IMG/VR virus record: IMGVR_UViG_3300036406_000633
Coordinates: 1-26,999 of that record
Origin: a virus
Reading direction: 5' to 3' (one strand)
DNA length: 26,999 nucleotides
This document shows positions 1 to 7,480 of this stretch, piece by piece. The notes under the pieces were generated by a model. It did not search any database, was not told the DNA's origin, and worked only from the letters and a program-made list of their open reading frames with translations. A program made the position numbers and the translations under genes. Numbering within the stretch: position 1 is the first letter of the stretch; each line of letters starts with the position of its first letter.

Positions 1-613
1 CCCCAAGAGATGTTGTGAGTAACTTAAATCCTTCATCAAACTGACTTTGCATATCATCAAAAGTACCACCCAAGTCCTTTAAGGCGCCATCAACTCTTCC
101 CTTACTATCAGTAAAATCAAAAGTTAAAATATTTTTACCAACGGCACTTAGAAGTTTTCCAAATCCTTTAAACAAATTCACGGTATTATTAAAAAATCCA
201 GTTACAATAGTATAAAGTCTTTGTATTCTGGCAATCAATTCCTGTGCCATCGTAATAATTGATGGCAAATTGGTAAGTAACCAACCAACTAACAGAGTTC
301 CTAAGAAGTCCATAATTCTTCCCAAGAATCCTTTAGTACTTGAAGCAACTGCCTTTGCCTGCCTCTTAAACACTCCACCAATACTTGATGCCTCTAAAAG
401 GTCTTCTTTATTTTTTCTTCTTTCTTGTTCTTGTCTTCTTTGAGAAAGTATATAATTTCTTGCTATTGATTCTCTTTTTACTTTTGTTTTTTTCAACATA
501 ACATCATTAAGATTTCCGGCATTCTTTCTAAGACCAGAAAATGAATTCTTTATTGACTTAATGCCAGAACGAATATTAAGAAGACTATTAGATGGTTTTA
601 CTGCTACTGCCAT
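1..613 (-). CDS. Partial virion/tail protein related to the neighbouring 565-aa protein
   Basis: The frame is open from an ATG at 613 to the left edge, giving about 204 residues; the C-terminus lies outside the window. The N-terminal 75 residues are basic and highly charged (many Arg, Lys, Glu, Gln around residues 45-72), likely helical. A hydrophobic segment follows with FLGTLLVGWLLTN at about 103-115. The same kind of charged stretch, an LLEA/LLEK motif and a near-identical hydrophobic motif occur with matching spacing in the gene just upstream (615-2312), so the two appear to be paralogues. The gene starts 1 base after that gene's stop, so they are probably cotranslated with the baseplate hub genes. 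I recognise no enzyme domain. A tape-measure-like or other internal tail protein is an inference from position and composition. Confidence 0.7.
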   Translation of the reverse strand, partial: MAVAVKPSNSLLNIRSGIKSIKNSFSGLRKNAGNLNDVMLKKTKVKRESIARNYILSQRRQEQERRKNKEDLLEASSIGGVFKRQAKAVASSTKGFLGRIMDFLGTLLVGWLLTNLPSIITMAQELIARIQRLYTIVTGFFNNTVNLFKGFGKLLSAVGKNILTFDFTDSKGRVDGALKDLGGTFDDMQSQFDEGFKLLTTSLG

Positions 614-614
614 C

Positions 615-2312
615 TTATGTCACCACATTATAATTTACTTGTGAATAAAGCACATAGAAATTATCTGGATTTGATGCTGATATTGATGGAACTTGATTTA
701 CGGGTCCGCCAGTAGGAGCGGCACCCGACCTTTGTTGTGCAGAAGACCCAACTCTTCTGTAAATTACATTTGGTGCTGGAGCAGGTGCAGGACCAACATT
801 AACTTGAGCAGGAACTCCATTAGTTTGTGCCGGTAGTGGTCTTATATTTACTTGACTTGATTGAGATGAAACCTGATTACCTTCTTCTGGTGTTATATTA
901 ACTTCTCCGTATTGTGGTGCCTGAGTGAAATCAATTGAATTTGCCTGTGCCTTTAAATCACCCATTTGCTGCTCAAATGGTTTATCACTTACAGTGGCGG
1001 CCACAGTAGTTGATGGTGGTTTTGTGGATGGTGGTATGACTTGACTTTGTGGTTTTGCCGCTGATGTTTTTGCCGATGCAGAAGAAGTTGATGCTGGTGT
1101 TTGTGGTTTATTATCAGTTCCACCTGCTATTCTTGTTCCTTCAAGACCCAATCTTCCAAGAGTTCCTACCCAACCAACAGGTCCAGGAATAATTCCAATA
1201 GTATTTAAAGCACCTCCAAGAATATCTCCTTTAGAAAAATCATATAAAGCAGCAGCTCCAGAAATAACCGATCCTACTCCAGGAACGAATCTTCCTCCAG
1301 TTTTTGCAGCTGCTTTAGCGGCAACTTTAGATGCATCATCTGCAGAAGATGCAGCAGCAGCAACTCCTGCTCTGGTAGCGGGGGCAGCCGCTGCTGCTCC
1401 TGCTGCTGCTGGTGCCGCTGCTTTTGCTCCTGTTCCTGTTATTGCTGCTATTCCAGCCTTTGCAGTTGAAACTATTGCATTTCCGGCACCCTTTAGAAGA
1501 CCTCCAAGTGCTCCAAAAAATCTACCTACAGTATTCTTAAGTAACCATCCACCAATTTTAAGAGATAATCTTGCAATAGTTCCGGCAATTGCAAAAAATC
1601 CACCGTTCAATAAGAATAATGTTGCGGCACCAATTCCAAGAGCCTTTAGAACATTATCTCTGATTTCTATTAATTTTTTACCATTATCTTCGGAAATTGC
1701 TCTAAGAGTTTCAATTCCTTGATTCGTCAACCATCCAAGTAATAATGTTCCAAAGAACTGTGATAATCTACTTAGAATGGATTGTGTTTTCTGTGCGATT
1801 GCCTGAACCGGAGCAATTAATGCACTTTGTATTGCTTTTTCTAAAAGACTTTCTCTACCTACTCTTAGTCCTAATTCTGTTGCTCTTCTTTGCTCCTCGT
1901 TTTCTTGCTTTATACGATTTTGTTCTAAAACACTATCATTAGTAATTGCCTTTGTAACATTATTTAAAGAAGCATTAAAGCCAGTAACTTCACCTCTCAA
2001 ACTTCCAACTAGTTCTTGTACTCCGTTTATCGTCTGTGTCTGAATGAATATTACTTTATTTAAATTAGCAACTTCGGAACTTAAAGTATTGACCTGACCT
2101 TGTAAAGAAGTTATTGATGTGGATTGCGACTTTACAATTGATAAGGTCTCTGGGTCCGATTTCTTACTAATAGGAACAAGTGCTCCTCCACCACCAAAAA
2201 TATTTGATGATACTTGACTTCTCTTGAATAGTGCCTTTCTTCTTTCCGCAGACAAATAGGACCCTGATATAGGATCTACCCCACTTTGAGCTACTTGTGC
2301 TAAATCAGCCAT
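615..2312 (-). CDS. Tail structural protein, possible tape-measure (gp29-like) protein
   Basis: 565 aa. Residues about 60-145 are rich in Ser, Gln, Asn and hydrophobic heptads and look like a coiled coil. FFGTLLLGWLTNQ lies at about 186-198, and hydrophobic, Gly/Ala-rich segments run from about 225 to 300 and 340 to 385. A low-complexity Ala tract lies near 297-335. The C-terminal third is Pro/Ser/Thr/Gln-rich and probably disordered. The length is close to T4 gp29 (590 aa), and the gene lies directly downstream of the gp26/gp51-like pair, where many tailed phages keep the tape measure after the tail-assembly chaperones. Sequence identity to gp29 is not evident, so the function is an inference; it is clearly a cyanophage-type virion protein. 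It overlaps the gp51-like stop by 8 bases and is followed 1 base later by a paralogous gene. Confidence 0.75.
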   Translation of the reverse strand: MADLAQVAQSGVDPISGSYLSAERRKALFKRSQVSSNIFGGGGALVPISKKSDPETLSIVKSQSTSITSLQGQVNTLSSEVANLNKVIFIQTQTINGVQELVGSLRGEVTGFNASLNNVTKAITNDSVLEQNRIKQENEEQRRATELGLRVGRESLLEKAIQSALIAPVQAIAQKTQSILSRLSQFFGTLLLGWLTNQGIETLRAISEDNGKKLIEIRDNVLKALGIGAATLFLLNGGFFAIAGTIARLSLKIGGWLLKNTVGRFFGALGGLLKGAGNAIVSTAKAGIAAITGTGAKAAAPAAAGAAAAAPATRAGVAAAASSADDASKVAAKAAAKTGGRFVPGVGSVISGAAALYDFSKGDILGGALNTIGIIPGPVGWVGTLGRLGLEGTRIAGGTDNKPQTPASTSSASAKTSAAKPQSQVIPPSTKPPSTTVAATVSDKPFEQQMGDLKAQANSIDFTQAPQYGEVNITPEEGNQVSSQSSQVNIRPLPAQTNGVPAQVNVGPAPAPAPNVIYRRVGSSAQQRSGAAPTGGPVNQVPSISASNPDNFYVLYSQVNYNVVT

Positions 2313-2478
2313 TTGCTTGATTCTTTAGGTTTTCTTCTTCAATATAATTTTGTAAGAGAGTTATATAAATTTCCCTCTCCCAAGGCAACATATCTTCAAG
2401 TTCAGTCAAAGAGTATTTATGATGCTGCATCAGAGCAAAGTTTGTCTTGTAGTATGACGCAAGATCAGTATGCGCCAT
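2305..2478 (-). CDS. gp51: gp51-like baseplate hub assembly protein (57 aa)
   Basis: Reading from ATG 2478 to TGA 2305 gives 57 residues with a core MLPWEREIYITLL at about 30-42 and an acidic C-terminus. It starts 2 bases after the gp26 stop and overlaps the 565-aa gene by 8 bases. In T4-like cyanophages a short ORF in this place is assigned to gp51, a catalyst of baseplate hub assembly; T4 gp51 itself is much longer (about 249 aa). The 'PWEREIY' core resembles the second ORF of tail-assembly chaperone pairs. The only initiation signal is a weak AGG just before the ATG. The frame is open upstream through the end of gp26 and lies at -1 relative to it, so it may also be made as a gp26 fusion. 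The gene is real with good confidence; the gp51 name is less sure. Confidence 0.7.
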   Translation of the reverse strand: MAHTDLASYYKTNFALMQHHKYSLTELEDMLPWEREIYITLLQNYIEEENLKNQANG

Positions 2479-2480
2479 AC

Positions 2481-3200
2481 CTACACGAAAAAAGCCGACA
2501 GACCCTCCAATACAACTTCACTTTCTACACCAGTTTTTGGATTTTTAATCTTGATTGTATGAGAAAGTTTAGGCATAGTCTCAAAGAACTTTTCAACTTC
2601 TTTGAATTGTTTGGAACTTAATTGCTCTACAAATTCTAGTAGTTCTTTTTTAGTAGAATCACTTGCAGTCCAAGATTCTTCTTCCGAATAAATCTGTTCA
2701 ATACAGGATATAATTAAATCAAAAGTATCATCAACACTTACACCATCGCCAGAATCAAAATTATTCTTGATAAATTCAGTCATAGATGGATATCTCATTC
2801 TCAAAGTCAGAGTATCATCTAATCTAATATCACGAGAATGTTTTGGGTCAACTTCAACAGTAATCTCATCCAAATTAATACTCATCGGAACCTGAGTTGT
2901 TTCATCATCAGGGCAAGTAATTAAAACATCTACAGTTTCCCCAACTGACTTACCTCTGATATTGAGGAACAAATATTCAATATCAAATGTGGATAAGTCT
3001 TCTACTTTAACACCTTTAGTTAAGATGCAATTTGAAATAACGTTCTTAACCGCATTTGCAATTTGCTTGGAATCTTCACTTTCCAAAGCAATAATCAGAA
3101 TTTTTTCTTCTTTAACCAGAAAGGGTCTATATCTAATTTTCTTTTTTAATGATGGAATTTCCAACTCATAAATTGGAGTTGCAATCTTTGGTAAAGGCAT
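2481..3200 (-). CDS. gp26: Baseplate hub subunit gp26
   Basis: 239 aa, close to T4 gp26 (208 aa). The N-terminus (MPLPKIATPIYELEIPS) followed by basic KKKIRYRPFLVKEEK, and the acidic middle part with MRYPSMTEFI at about 145-154, fit the T4 baseplate-protein family (T4_baseplate). In T4 the protein belongs to the hub assembly set needed to build the centre of the baseplate. The start ATG at 3200 is preceded by AGGA about 6 bases upstream. A late-promoter-like CTAAATAA lies 25 bases upstream of the start. The last codons contain a T_TTT_TTC heptamer before the TAG stop, which could allow a -1 shift into the gp51-like ORF. Confidence 0.88.
   Translation of the reverse strand: MPLPKIATPIYELEIPSLKKKIRYRPFLVKEEKILIIALESEDSKQIANAVKNVISNCILTKGVKVEDLSTFDIEYLFLNIRGKSVGETVDVLITCPDDETTQVPMSINLDEITVEVDPKHSRDIRLDDTLTLRMRYPSMTEFIKNNFDSGDGVSVDDTFDLIISCIEQIYSEEESWTASDSTKKELLEFVEQLSSKQFKEVEKFFETMPKLSHTIKIKNPKTGVESEVVLEGLSAFFV
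2486..2495 (-). promoter_or_regulatory. Candidate -1 ribosomal frameshift site T_TTT_TTC
   Basis: On the minus strand the end of gp26 reads GCT TTT TTC GTG TAG, which contains the heptamer T TTT TTC in the gp26 frame, matching the X XXY YYZ rule for -1 slippage. After a one-base slip the reading goes CGT GTA GGT ATG GCG, directly in frame with the gp51-like ORF and without a stop. The product would be about 298 residues. I see no clear downstream pseudoknot. Known lambda-like tail chaperones (gpG/gpGT) use the same layout. Use of this site is inferred. Confidence 0.45.
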
Positions 3201-3225
3201 AATATCCTATAAAGTTCAGTTAAAA

Positions 3226-3233
3226 TTATTTAG
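3226..3233 (-). promoter_or_regulatory. T4-type late-promoter-like element for gp26
   Basis: The minus strand reads CTAAATAA, one of several CTAAATA motifs in the window lying 20-35 bases before structural or other gene starts (3200, 4009, 4051, 10421, 12554). T4 late promoters are a TATAAATA -10 element recognised by gp55 with gp33 and the sliding clamp. It sits between the gp54-like stop and the gp26 start. Confidence 0.4.
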
Positions 3234-3238
3234 ACGAC

Positions 3239-4009
3239 TTAGGCAACCCCAACAGGTCTTGGATCATCTAGTCTACCGGTTCCAAGATTGAGGTTTCTAT
3301 TAATCAACTCATCTCTTCCTGTTGCAAGTCTATTTTGTCTATTTACTTGATTTATGGTACTGTTGACGACAGTATTAGAAATTTTATTATTGTTGTTATT
3401 TCGTGTGAAGTCCAAACTTAATGTTCTGCCACAAACATATCTTTCATAATTAAATGTGGCACTCATCTTGAGCGTGTCAGAACCATTATAGTTTACTGGT
3501 ATGGAATTTAAAGAGAGTGGGAAAAGTCCAAAAAAGTTATATTCAATTTCTACATTATAATCTCGGTCAAATTTAATAATCTTAGTCATATCACTCTTAT
3601 AATCTCTTGGATATCTCATTCTAAAGTAATATCCTTCTCTAGATGGATTCTCATTAGATCCGCTGGCAATAAACTCCATCCAGTGCTCTATGAATTTTAA
3701 AGTGGTATAATTACTATCAACATAAAACTCCAGACCAATTTCTGTAAAGATTCTGCGATGAGCAACTCTTTCGTTTACTCCTGTATAATTATTGGTAATA
3801 TCTGCGGTTGCTAATGTAGTTCCTGGTAGTGATGCCGAAAAACAAAGTAATCCAGCATCATTAGCAACAAATAACGGGTCAACTCCTCTTATCGCAAGAT
3901 GTGATAAAAGTGGACCGGGCAAACCACCAAATATGACCTGAAAGTGTGAACTCTGAGCGAGATTCGTAAAGAGTGGTTTAAAATCTGATATTCTGCGGAT
4001 ACTAGGCAC
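3239..4009 (-). CDS. gp54: Tail-tube-fold protein, probable gp54 baseplate tail-tube initiator
   Basis: 256 aa starting with GTG at 4009; no in-frame ATG occurs before about residue 111, and AAAAGG lies about 8 bases upstream of the GTG. The sequence has the pattern of T4-type tube proteins: an N-terminal strand with FSASLPGTTL (about 57-66), the YTGVNERVAHRRIF region, the helix LKFIEHWMEFI (about 104-114), YYFRMRYPRDY and a late IEYNFFGLFPLSLNSIPVNY segment. T4 has gp19 (tube), gp48 (cap) and gp54 (initiator) with this fold. gp48 is identified separately in this window and gp19 normally lies elsewhere, so gp54 is the best fit. T4 gp54 is longer (320 aa), so another tube-fold protein is possible. 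The C-terminal 40 residues are Asn/Arg-rich and probably flexible. Confidence 0.65.
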   Translation of the reverse strand: MPSIRRISDFKPLFTNLAQSSHFQVIFGGLPGPLLSHLAIRGVDPLFVANDAGLLCFSASLPGTTLATADITNNYTGVNERVAHRRIFTEIGLEFYVDSNYTTLKFIEHWMEFIASGSNENPSREGYYFRMRYPRDYKSDMTKIIKFDRDYNVEIEYNFFGLFPLSLNSIPVNYNGSDTLKMSATFNYERYVCGRTLSLDFTRNNNNNKISNTVVNSTINQVNRQNRLATGRDELINRNLNLGTGRLDDPRPVGVA

Positions 4010-4010
4010 T

Positions 4011-4018
4011 CTAAATAC
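4011..4018 (+). promoter_or_regulatory. Late-promoter-like CTAAATAC for gp4 (plus)
   Basis: CTAAATAC on the plus strand lies 32 bases before the gp4 ATG at 4051. A second copy in the opposite orientation lies at 4043-4050 and would serve the divergent gp54-like gene. Both resemble the T4 late -10 element TATAAATA. Confidence 0.4.
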
Positions 4019-4042
4019 CTTTTATGAGTCTTATTAGTATAA

Positions 4043-4050
4043 GTATTTAG
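4043..4050 (-). promoter_or_regulatory. Late-promoter-like CTAAATAC for the gp54-like gene (minus)
   Basis: Reads CTAAATAC on the minus strand, 33 bases before the GTG start at 4009, and touches the gp4 start codon on the other side. With the element at 4011-4018 it forms a near-symmetrical, face-to-face pair, so the two transcripts would overlap at their 5' ends. Confidence 0.4.
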
Positions 4051-4494
4051 ATGTCTTATAAAGGAAAATTTAAACCATCATTTCCAGAAAAGTATCTTGG
4101 TGACCCGACTAACATTATATACAGGTCTTTGTGGGAATTGAAGTTTCTGAAATATTGCGATACGAATGAAAATATTTTAGAATATGCCTCTGAAGAACTT
4201 GCCATTCCTTATCGTTCTTCTGTAGATGGCAAGGTTCATAGATATTTTCCGGATGCTTATATAAAGGTCAAAGAACCAGATGGAAGCACTAAAAAATATT
4301 TGATTGAGATTAAACCTTATAAGCAAACGATGCCACCACCCAAACCAAAAAGGCAGACCAAAGGATATATCTATGAGGCATATGAGTATGCCAAGAATCA
4401 ATCAAAATGGGAGGCAGCAAGAGAATATTGTAAGGACAGAGGATGGACCTTCAGAATTTTGACGGAAAATGAGCTTGGAATTGGTAAAAAATGA
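4051..4494 (+). CDS. gp4: Head completion protein gp4 (nuclease-fold)
   Basis: 147 aa, the same length class as T4 gp4 (150 aa). The N-terminal YKGKFKPSFPEKYLGDPTN, NIIYRSLWELKF (21-32) and SEELAIPY (48-54) blocks match gp4 well. Candidate PD-(D/E)XK residues are E29, D68 (YFPDAYIKV) and E86/K88 in YLIEIKP, in keeping with the TnsA/nuclease-like fold of this family. In T4, gp4 acts on the filled head before the neck and tail are attached. It is the first gene of a plus-strand structural operon. No clear Shine-Dalgarno precedes the ATG, which directly follows GTATTTAG. Its last four bases (ATGA) overlap the next gene. Confidence 0.9.
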   Translation: MSYKGKFKPSFPEKYLGDPTNIIYRSLWELKFLKYCDTNENILEYASEELAIPYRSSVDGKVHRYFPDAYIKVKEPDGSTKKYLIEIKPYKQTMPPPKPKRQTKGYIYEAYEYAKNQSKWEAAREYCKDRGWTFRILTENELGIGKK

Positions 4495-4838
4495 ATCGTA
4501 TCAAACCCCTACTTAAAAACTTATACGGAACAGAAGATGCGGAGGATTTGATGTTAGAAATACTTGATGTATTGAAAGAAACCACAAGGTCTCCACAGGC
4601 AGGTAAGTTTTATACTTTTGTTTATAGACCAAAGACCCCTCGTGTAAGGTATGATGCAAATCCTTTTGTTGCCGTTACAAATGTTTATTCCTGGGGATTT
4701 AGTGGTATTAACTTTCACTGGGGAGAACAACGTCAATATACTCTTGAAGAAGTGATTGGACCTCTACATATTGTAGATAAAAATGAAGTAAGTGATTTGA
4801 GAAGAATACCTTTCGGACAAATCAAGATAAATAACTAA
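4491..4838 (+). CDS. Uncharacterised protein between gp4 and gp48
   Basis: 115 aa, overlapping gp4 by 4 bases (ATGA), so translation is coupled. The N-terminal half is helical and acidic. The middle is rich in aromatic residues, with YTFVYRPKTPRVRYDANPF at about 42-60 and SWGFSGINFHWGEQRQYT at about 67-84, followed by YTLEEVIGPLH. The second half looks like a compact beta domain. I do not recognise a named T4 homologue. Location between head completion and tail-cap genes suggests a virion or assembly role, but that is only context. There is no signal peptide or membrane segment. Confidence 0.8.
   Translation: MNRIKPLLKNLYGTEDAEDLMLEILDVLKETTRSPQAGKFYTFVYRPKTPRVRYDANPFVAVTNVYSWGFSGINFHWGEQRQYTLEEVIGPLHIVDKNEVSDLRRIPFGQIKINN
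4827..4833 (+). promoter_or_regulatory. Possible late promoter ATAAATA before gp48
   Basis: ATAAATA on the plus strand 13 bases before the gp48 start at 4847, overlapping the end of the preceding gene. It matches the T4 late -10 core, but the leader would be very short, and AT-rich chance matches are common here. Confidence 0.25.
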
Positions 4839-4846
4839 AAAGATAA

Positions 4847-5815
4847 ATGGTAAACGGATTTAACATATCAAGAAGTTTATCACCGAATGCGGAAAGAATT
4901 GCTGGAGATGCTTCTGCTAAACTTTCTTCGTCTGCGGCACCTCTTAGATATCCACAAAAAAGTATTGGTAAGGACGACGATTACCTAGAAATAGGTGTGA
5001 TTAAGTATGTTCCTCCTGGACTTGAAACTGGAACAAATAATCTTAAGTTGCAGACAGGGACTGAAAAAAATTCAAAACAAAAAGCAGAAAAAACAATACA
5101 ATTACCAATACCATCAAATATTGGAGACACAAATCAAGTCAATTGGGGTGATGATAGTTTGAATCCTCTTGCCGCTTTTGGTGCTGAACAAGCAGGAAAA
5201 GTTCTTAATAGTGGTAACTTTGGAAAAGGTCTTGTTGATGCTGCTAGAGAAATTGGAAACACTGGACGTGAAATTGCAACCAAAGGTGGTGGGCAGGATT
5301 TAATCACAAAGTATTTTCAATCAAAACTAGTTAATGAATTGGGAGCAAATACGTCTCCAGAAGGATTATTATCAAGAGCCAGTGGAAATGTTTTAAATCC
5401 AAATCTAGAACTATTATTCCAGGGTGTCAATTTAAGGTCTTTTGCCTTTGATTTTGATTTTGCTCCAAGAGATGAGAAAGAATCTAATGTAGTTAAAGAA
5501 ATTATAAGAATCTTTAAGCAATCTATGGCACCAAAAACTGGTAGCAATACTGAAGGTGCTGGTTTATTCATTTCAGCACCAAATATTTTCCTTCTAAAAT
5601 ATAAGAGTGGAAGTCAAGACCATCCTTACCTAAACAAATTCAAACCCTGTGCTCTGACTAGTATGGGTATGAATTATACGGGTTCAGGTTCATATGCTAC
5701 TTATGCTGATAAAACTCCGGTTCATATGAAATTGTCTCTTAGTTTTACCGAACTGAATCCGATTTATAATGAAGATTATAATAGTAGTATTGGTCAACAA
5801 GCAGTAGGTTACTGA
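4847..5815 (+). CDS. gp48: Baseplate tail tube cap gp48
   Basis: 322 aa (T4 gp48 is 364 aa). Diagnostic blocks are LRYPQKSIGKDDDYLEIGV at about 33-51, a central FDFAPRDEKESNVVKEII segment at roughly 203-222 with SMAPKTG, and the C-terminal SLSFTELNPIYNEDY near residues 296-310. gp48 binds the top of the baseplate hub and, with gp54, primes tail tube polymerisation. The insert between about 60 and 190 is Gly/Asn/Ser-rich. The start ATG follows an A-rich leader without a strong Shine-Dalgarno. gp53 begins 1 base after its stop. Confidence 0.9.
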   Translation: MVNGFNISRSLSPNAERIAGDASAKLSSSAAPLRYPQKSIGKDDDYLEIGVIKYVPPGLETGTNNLKLQTGTEKNSKQKAEKTIQLPIPSNIGDTNQVNWGDDSLNPLAAFGAEQAGKVLNSGNFGKGLVDAAREIGNTGREIATKGGGQDLITKYFQSKLVNELGANTSPEGLLSRASGNVLNPNLELLFQGVNLRSFAFDFDFAPRDEKESNVVKEIIRIFKQSMAPKTGSNTEGAGLFISAPNIFLLKYKSGSQDHPYLNKFKPCALTSMGMNYTGSGSYATYADKTPVHMKLSLSFTELNPIYNEDYNSSIGQQAVGY

Positions 5816-5816
5816 T

Positions 5817-6464
5817 ATGTCTTACTTTAGAGAGCTTCCAGATTTAGAGTACCAATCACCCTTTGTGGATAGTAATTCTTCACAGAATTATGTAAGAGCA
5901 AAGAATCTATTTCGTCGTGTAAAACTTCGTGATGACTTAAAGAATGTTTTTACTCTGTTTAATAAGTATCAGATTCCGGAAGGAGCAAGACCCGATACTG
6001 TTGCCGAAGAAGTTTATGGAAAGGCAGATTATGACTGGGTTGTTATATTAACGGCAGGTATTGTACATATCAGAGATGAATGGCCTCTTTCTAATAGGGA
6101 TATCTATAGATACTCGGAACAATTATATGGAAATGACTTAAATGCAATACATCATTATGAAACTAAAGAAATCAAAGATTCTAATGGAAGACTCATACTT
6201 CCTAGTGGTAAAATTGTAGACCCAACATTTACTATTCCAGACCCTAATATTTCCATACAAACTTTAAATCCTGTTGTCGGTATTAGTAACTATGAATATG
6301 AAACTAGAAAGAATGAGGAAAAGAGGTCCATCTATCTACTAAGAACGGAATATCTACAACAATACTTAAATGATATGAGAAGGATTATGTATTATGATAG
6401 GTCTTCTCAATATATTGATAAAAAATTAATTCGCACCGAAAACACAAGAGTCACGATGCCATAA
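5817..6464 (+). CDS. gp53: Baseplate wedge subunit gp53
   Basis: 215 aa (T4 gp53 is 196 aa). Typical features are the N-terminal MSYFRELPDLEYQSPF, the block RVKLRDDLKNVFTLFNKYQI at about 34-53 and YDWVVILTAGIVHIRDEWPL at about 72-91, all characteristic of the gp53 family. gp53 joins neighbouring wedges to close the baseplate hexagon. It is the last gene of the plus-strand operon, one base after the gp48 stop, and is followed at once by a hairpin shared with the convergent gp32 gene. Confidence 0.93.
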   Translation: MSYFRELPDLEYQSPFVDSNSSQNYVRAKNLFRRVKLRDDLKNVFTLFNKYQIPEGARPDTVAEEVYGKADYDWVVILTAGIVHIRDEWPLSNRDIYRYSEQLYGNDLNAIHHYETKEIKDSNGRLILPSGKIVDPTFTIPDPNISIQTLNPVVGISNYEYETRKNEEKRSIYLLRTEYLQQYLNDMRRIMYYDRSSQYIDKKLIRTENTRVTMP

Positions 6465-6465
6465 A

Positions 6466-6489
6466 AAAGAGGAGATTTCTCTCCTCTTT
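6466..6489. terminator. Bidirectional hairpin terminator between gp53 and gp32
   Basis: A perfect 10-bp stem, AAAGAGGAGA with TCTCCTCTTT, and a 4-base loop (TTTC) fill most of the 30-base gap between the two convergent genes. Read on the minus strand the stem is followed by a run of six Ts, a good intrinsic terminator for gp32. On the plus strand the T run is only three bases, so termination of gp53 transcripts is probably weaker. Confidence 0.8.
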
Positions 6490-6494
6490 ACCTA

Positions 6495-7409
6495 TTATTC
6501 CGCTAGGCGGGCAAAATATGATAAGGTTTCATCAGAATCCTCATCATCATCAACCGCAACAGAACGAGTCGGTTTCAGGTTGCTAAGTTCGGTACGCAGG
6601 TCTTCAGTCAGAGAAGGAGCAGGACCACGATAGTCATCCTCATCCTCAACTTCAGAATCAGTACGGGATGTTTTTCCACCTAAGGCAACTTCAAGACGCT
6701 TCTTCATTTCTTCATAGGACTTGAACTGGTCAGGAGAAACAAACTCGGAAAGAGAAAACTGCTTCTTCCAGATTGCTTCCATAGCATCATCATCATTCAA
6801 CAAAGCACCCTGAGCGGCAAATTCGCTGGAATCATAGTTCCTATAACCAGCAACACTCTTTGCCTTCAGTTTGAAATTAGCACCAGTCCAGAAATCAAAC
6901 GGATCGATGGCAGTTTCATCTTCAAACTCAGGTTGCATCGCTTCCGTGAGTTTGTCAAAGATTTTCTTACCATACTTGAAGAGAAAGACTTTACCCTCAT
7001 TATCAGGATTAGCAGGGTCCTTGACAACATAGATATTACTCATATAAGTCAGTTTACGCTTCTGCTTACGGGCAACTTCCTTATTGGAGTCTATACCAGA
7101 GTTCCACAATTGACCGTTGTGCTCACATACGGGGCACTTCTGGTTGAGAGTAGTGAGACACGAGTCTATCAACCAACCTCCGGGTCCCTGAAAGGCGTGA
7201 GAATAGACTTTGACGAATGGTAGGTCTTCACCATCAGGAGCAGGAAGGAAGCGAATGACGGCATAACCATTATTTGCTTTATCACATTCCAATTTCCACA
7301 GACGGTCATCAGAAGAATTACCAGAATTATTCATTTTTTCGACTTCTTTCACCAGTTTTTCGGTGAGAGAACCAAGTTTAGATTGTTTTTTTAAGTCCGA
7401 GAACGACAT
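6495..7409 (-). CDS. gp32: Single-stranded DNA binding protein gp32
   Basis: 304 aa, like T4 gp32 (301 aa). The N-terminal 20 residues are basic, as in the cooperativity (B) domain. The zinc site of the core is visible as H71, C84, C92 and C95 (CPVC), and the aromatic ssDNA-binding core continues to about residue 230. The C-terminus has a strongly acidic stretch (VDDDEDSDE), the part that in T4 contacts replication partners such as gp59. It coats single-stranded DNA in replication, recombination and repair. The gene has its own sigma-70-type promoter just upstream and a strong terminator just downstream, so it can be made as a monocistronic message. gp59 lies two genes upstream. Confidence 0.96.
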   Translation of the reverse strand: MSFSDLKKQSKLGSLTEKLVKEVEKMNNSGNSSDDRLWKLECDKANNGYAVIRFLPAPDGEDLPFVKVYSHAFQGPGGWLIDSCLTTLNQKCPVCEHNGQLWNSGIDSNKEVARKQKRKLTYMSNIYVVKDPANPDNEGKVFLFKYGKKIFDKLTEAMQPEFEDETAIDPFDFWTGANFKLKAKSVAGYRNYDSSEFAAQGALLNDDDAMEAIWKKQFSLSEFVSPDQFKSYEEMKKRLEVALGGKTSRTDSEVEDEDDYRGPAPSLTEDLRTELSNLKPTRSVAVDDDEDSDETLSYFARLAE

Positions 7410-7451
7410 AAGATTTTTTAGGATAGTTTGGATTTGTTGGATTACTTAGAT

Positions 7452-7480
7452 ATTATAGCAAAAAATCACTCATTAGTCAA
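7452..7480 (-). promoter_or_regulatory. Sigma-70 promoter for gp32
   Basis: On the minus strand: TTGACT (7480-7475), a 17-base spacer and TATAAT (7457-7452). It matches the consensus at 11 of 12 positions. The predicted start is near 7445, giving a leader of about 35 bases. The -35 box overlaps the stop codon of the DUF1825 gene. Confidence 0.85.

Noticed and set aside
2313-2621. 102-aa plus-strand ORF
   Set aside because: It lies opposite the gp51-like ORF and the end of gp26, which fit the operon and known families.
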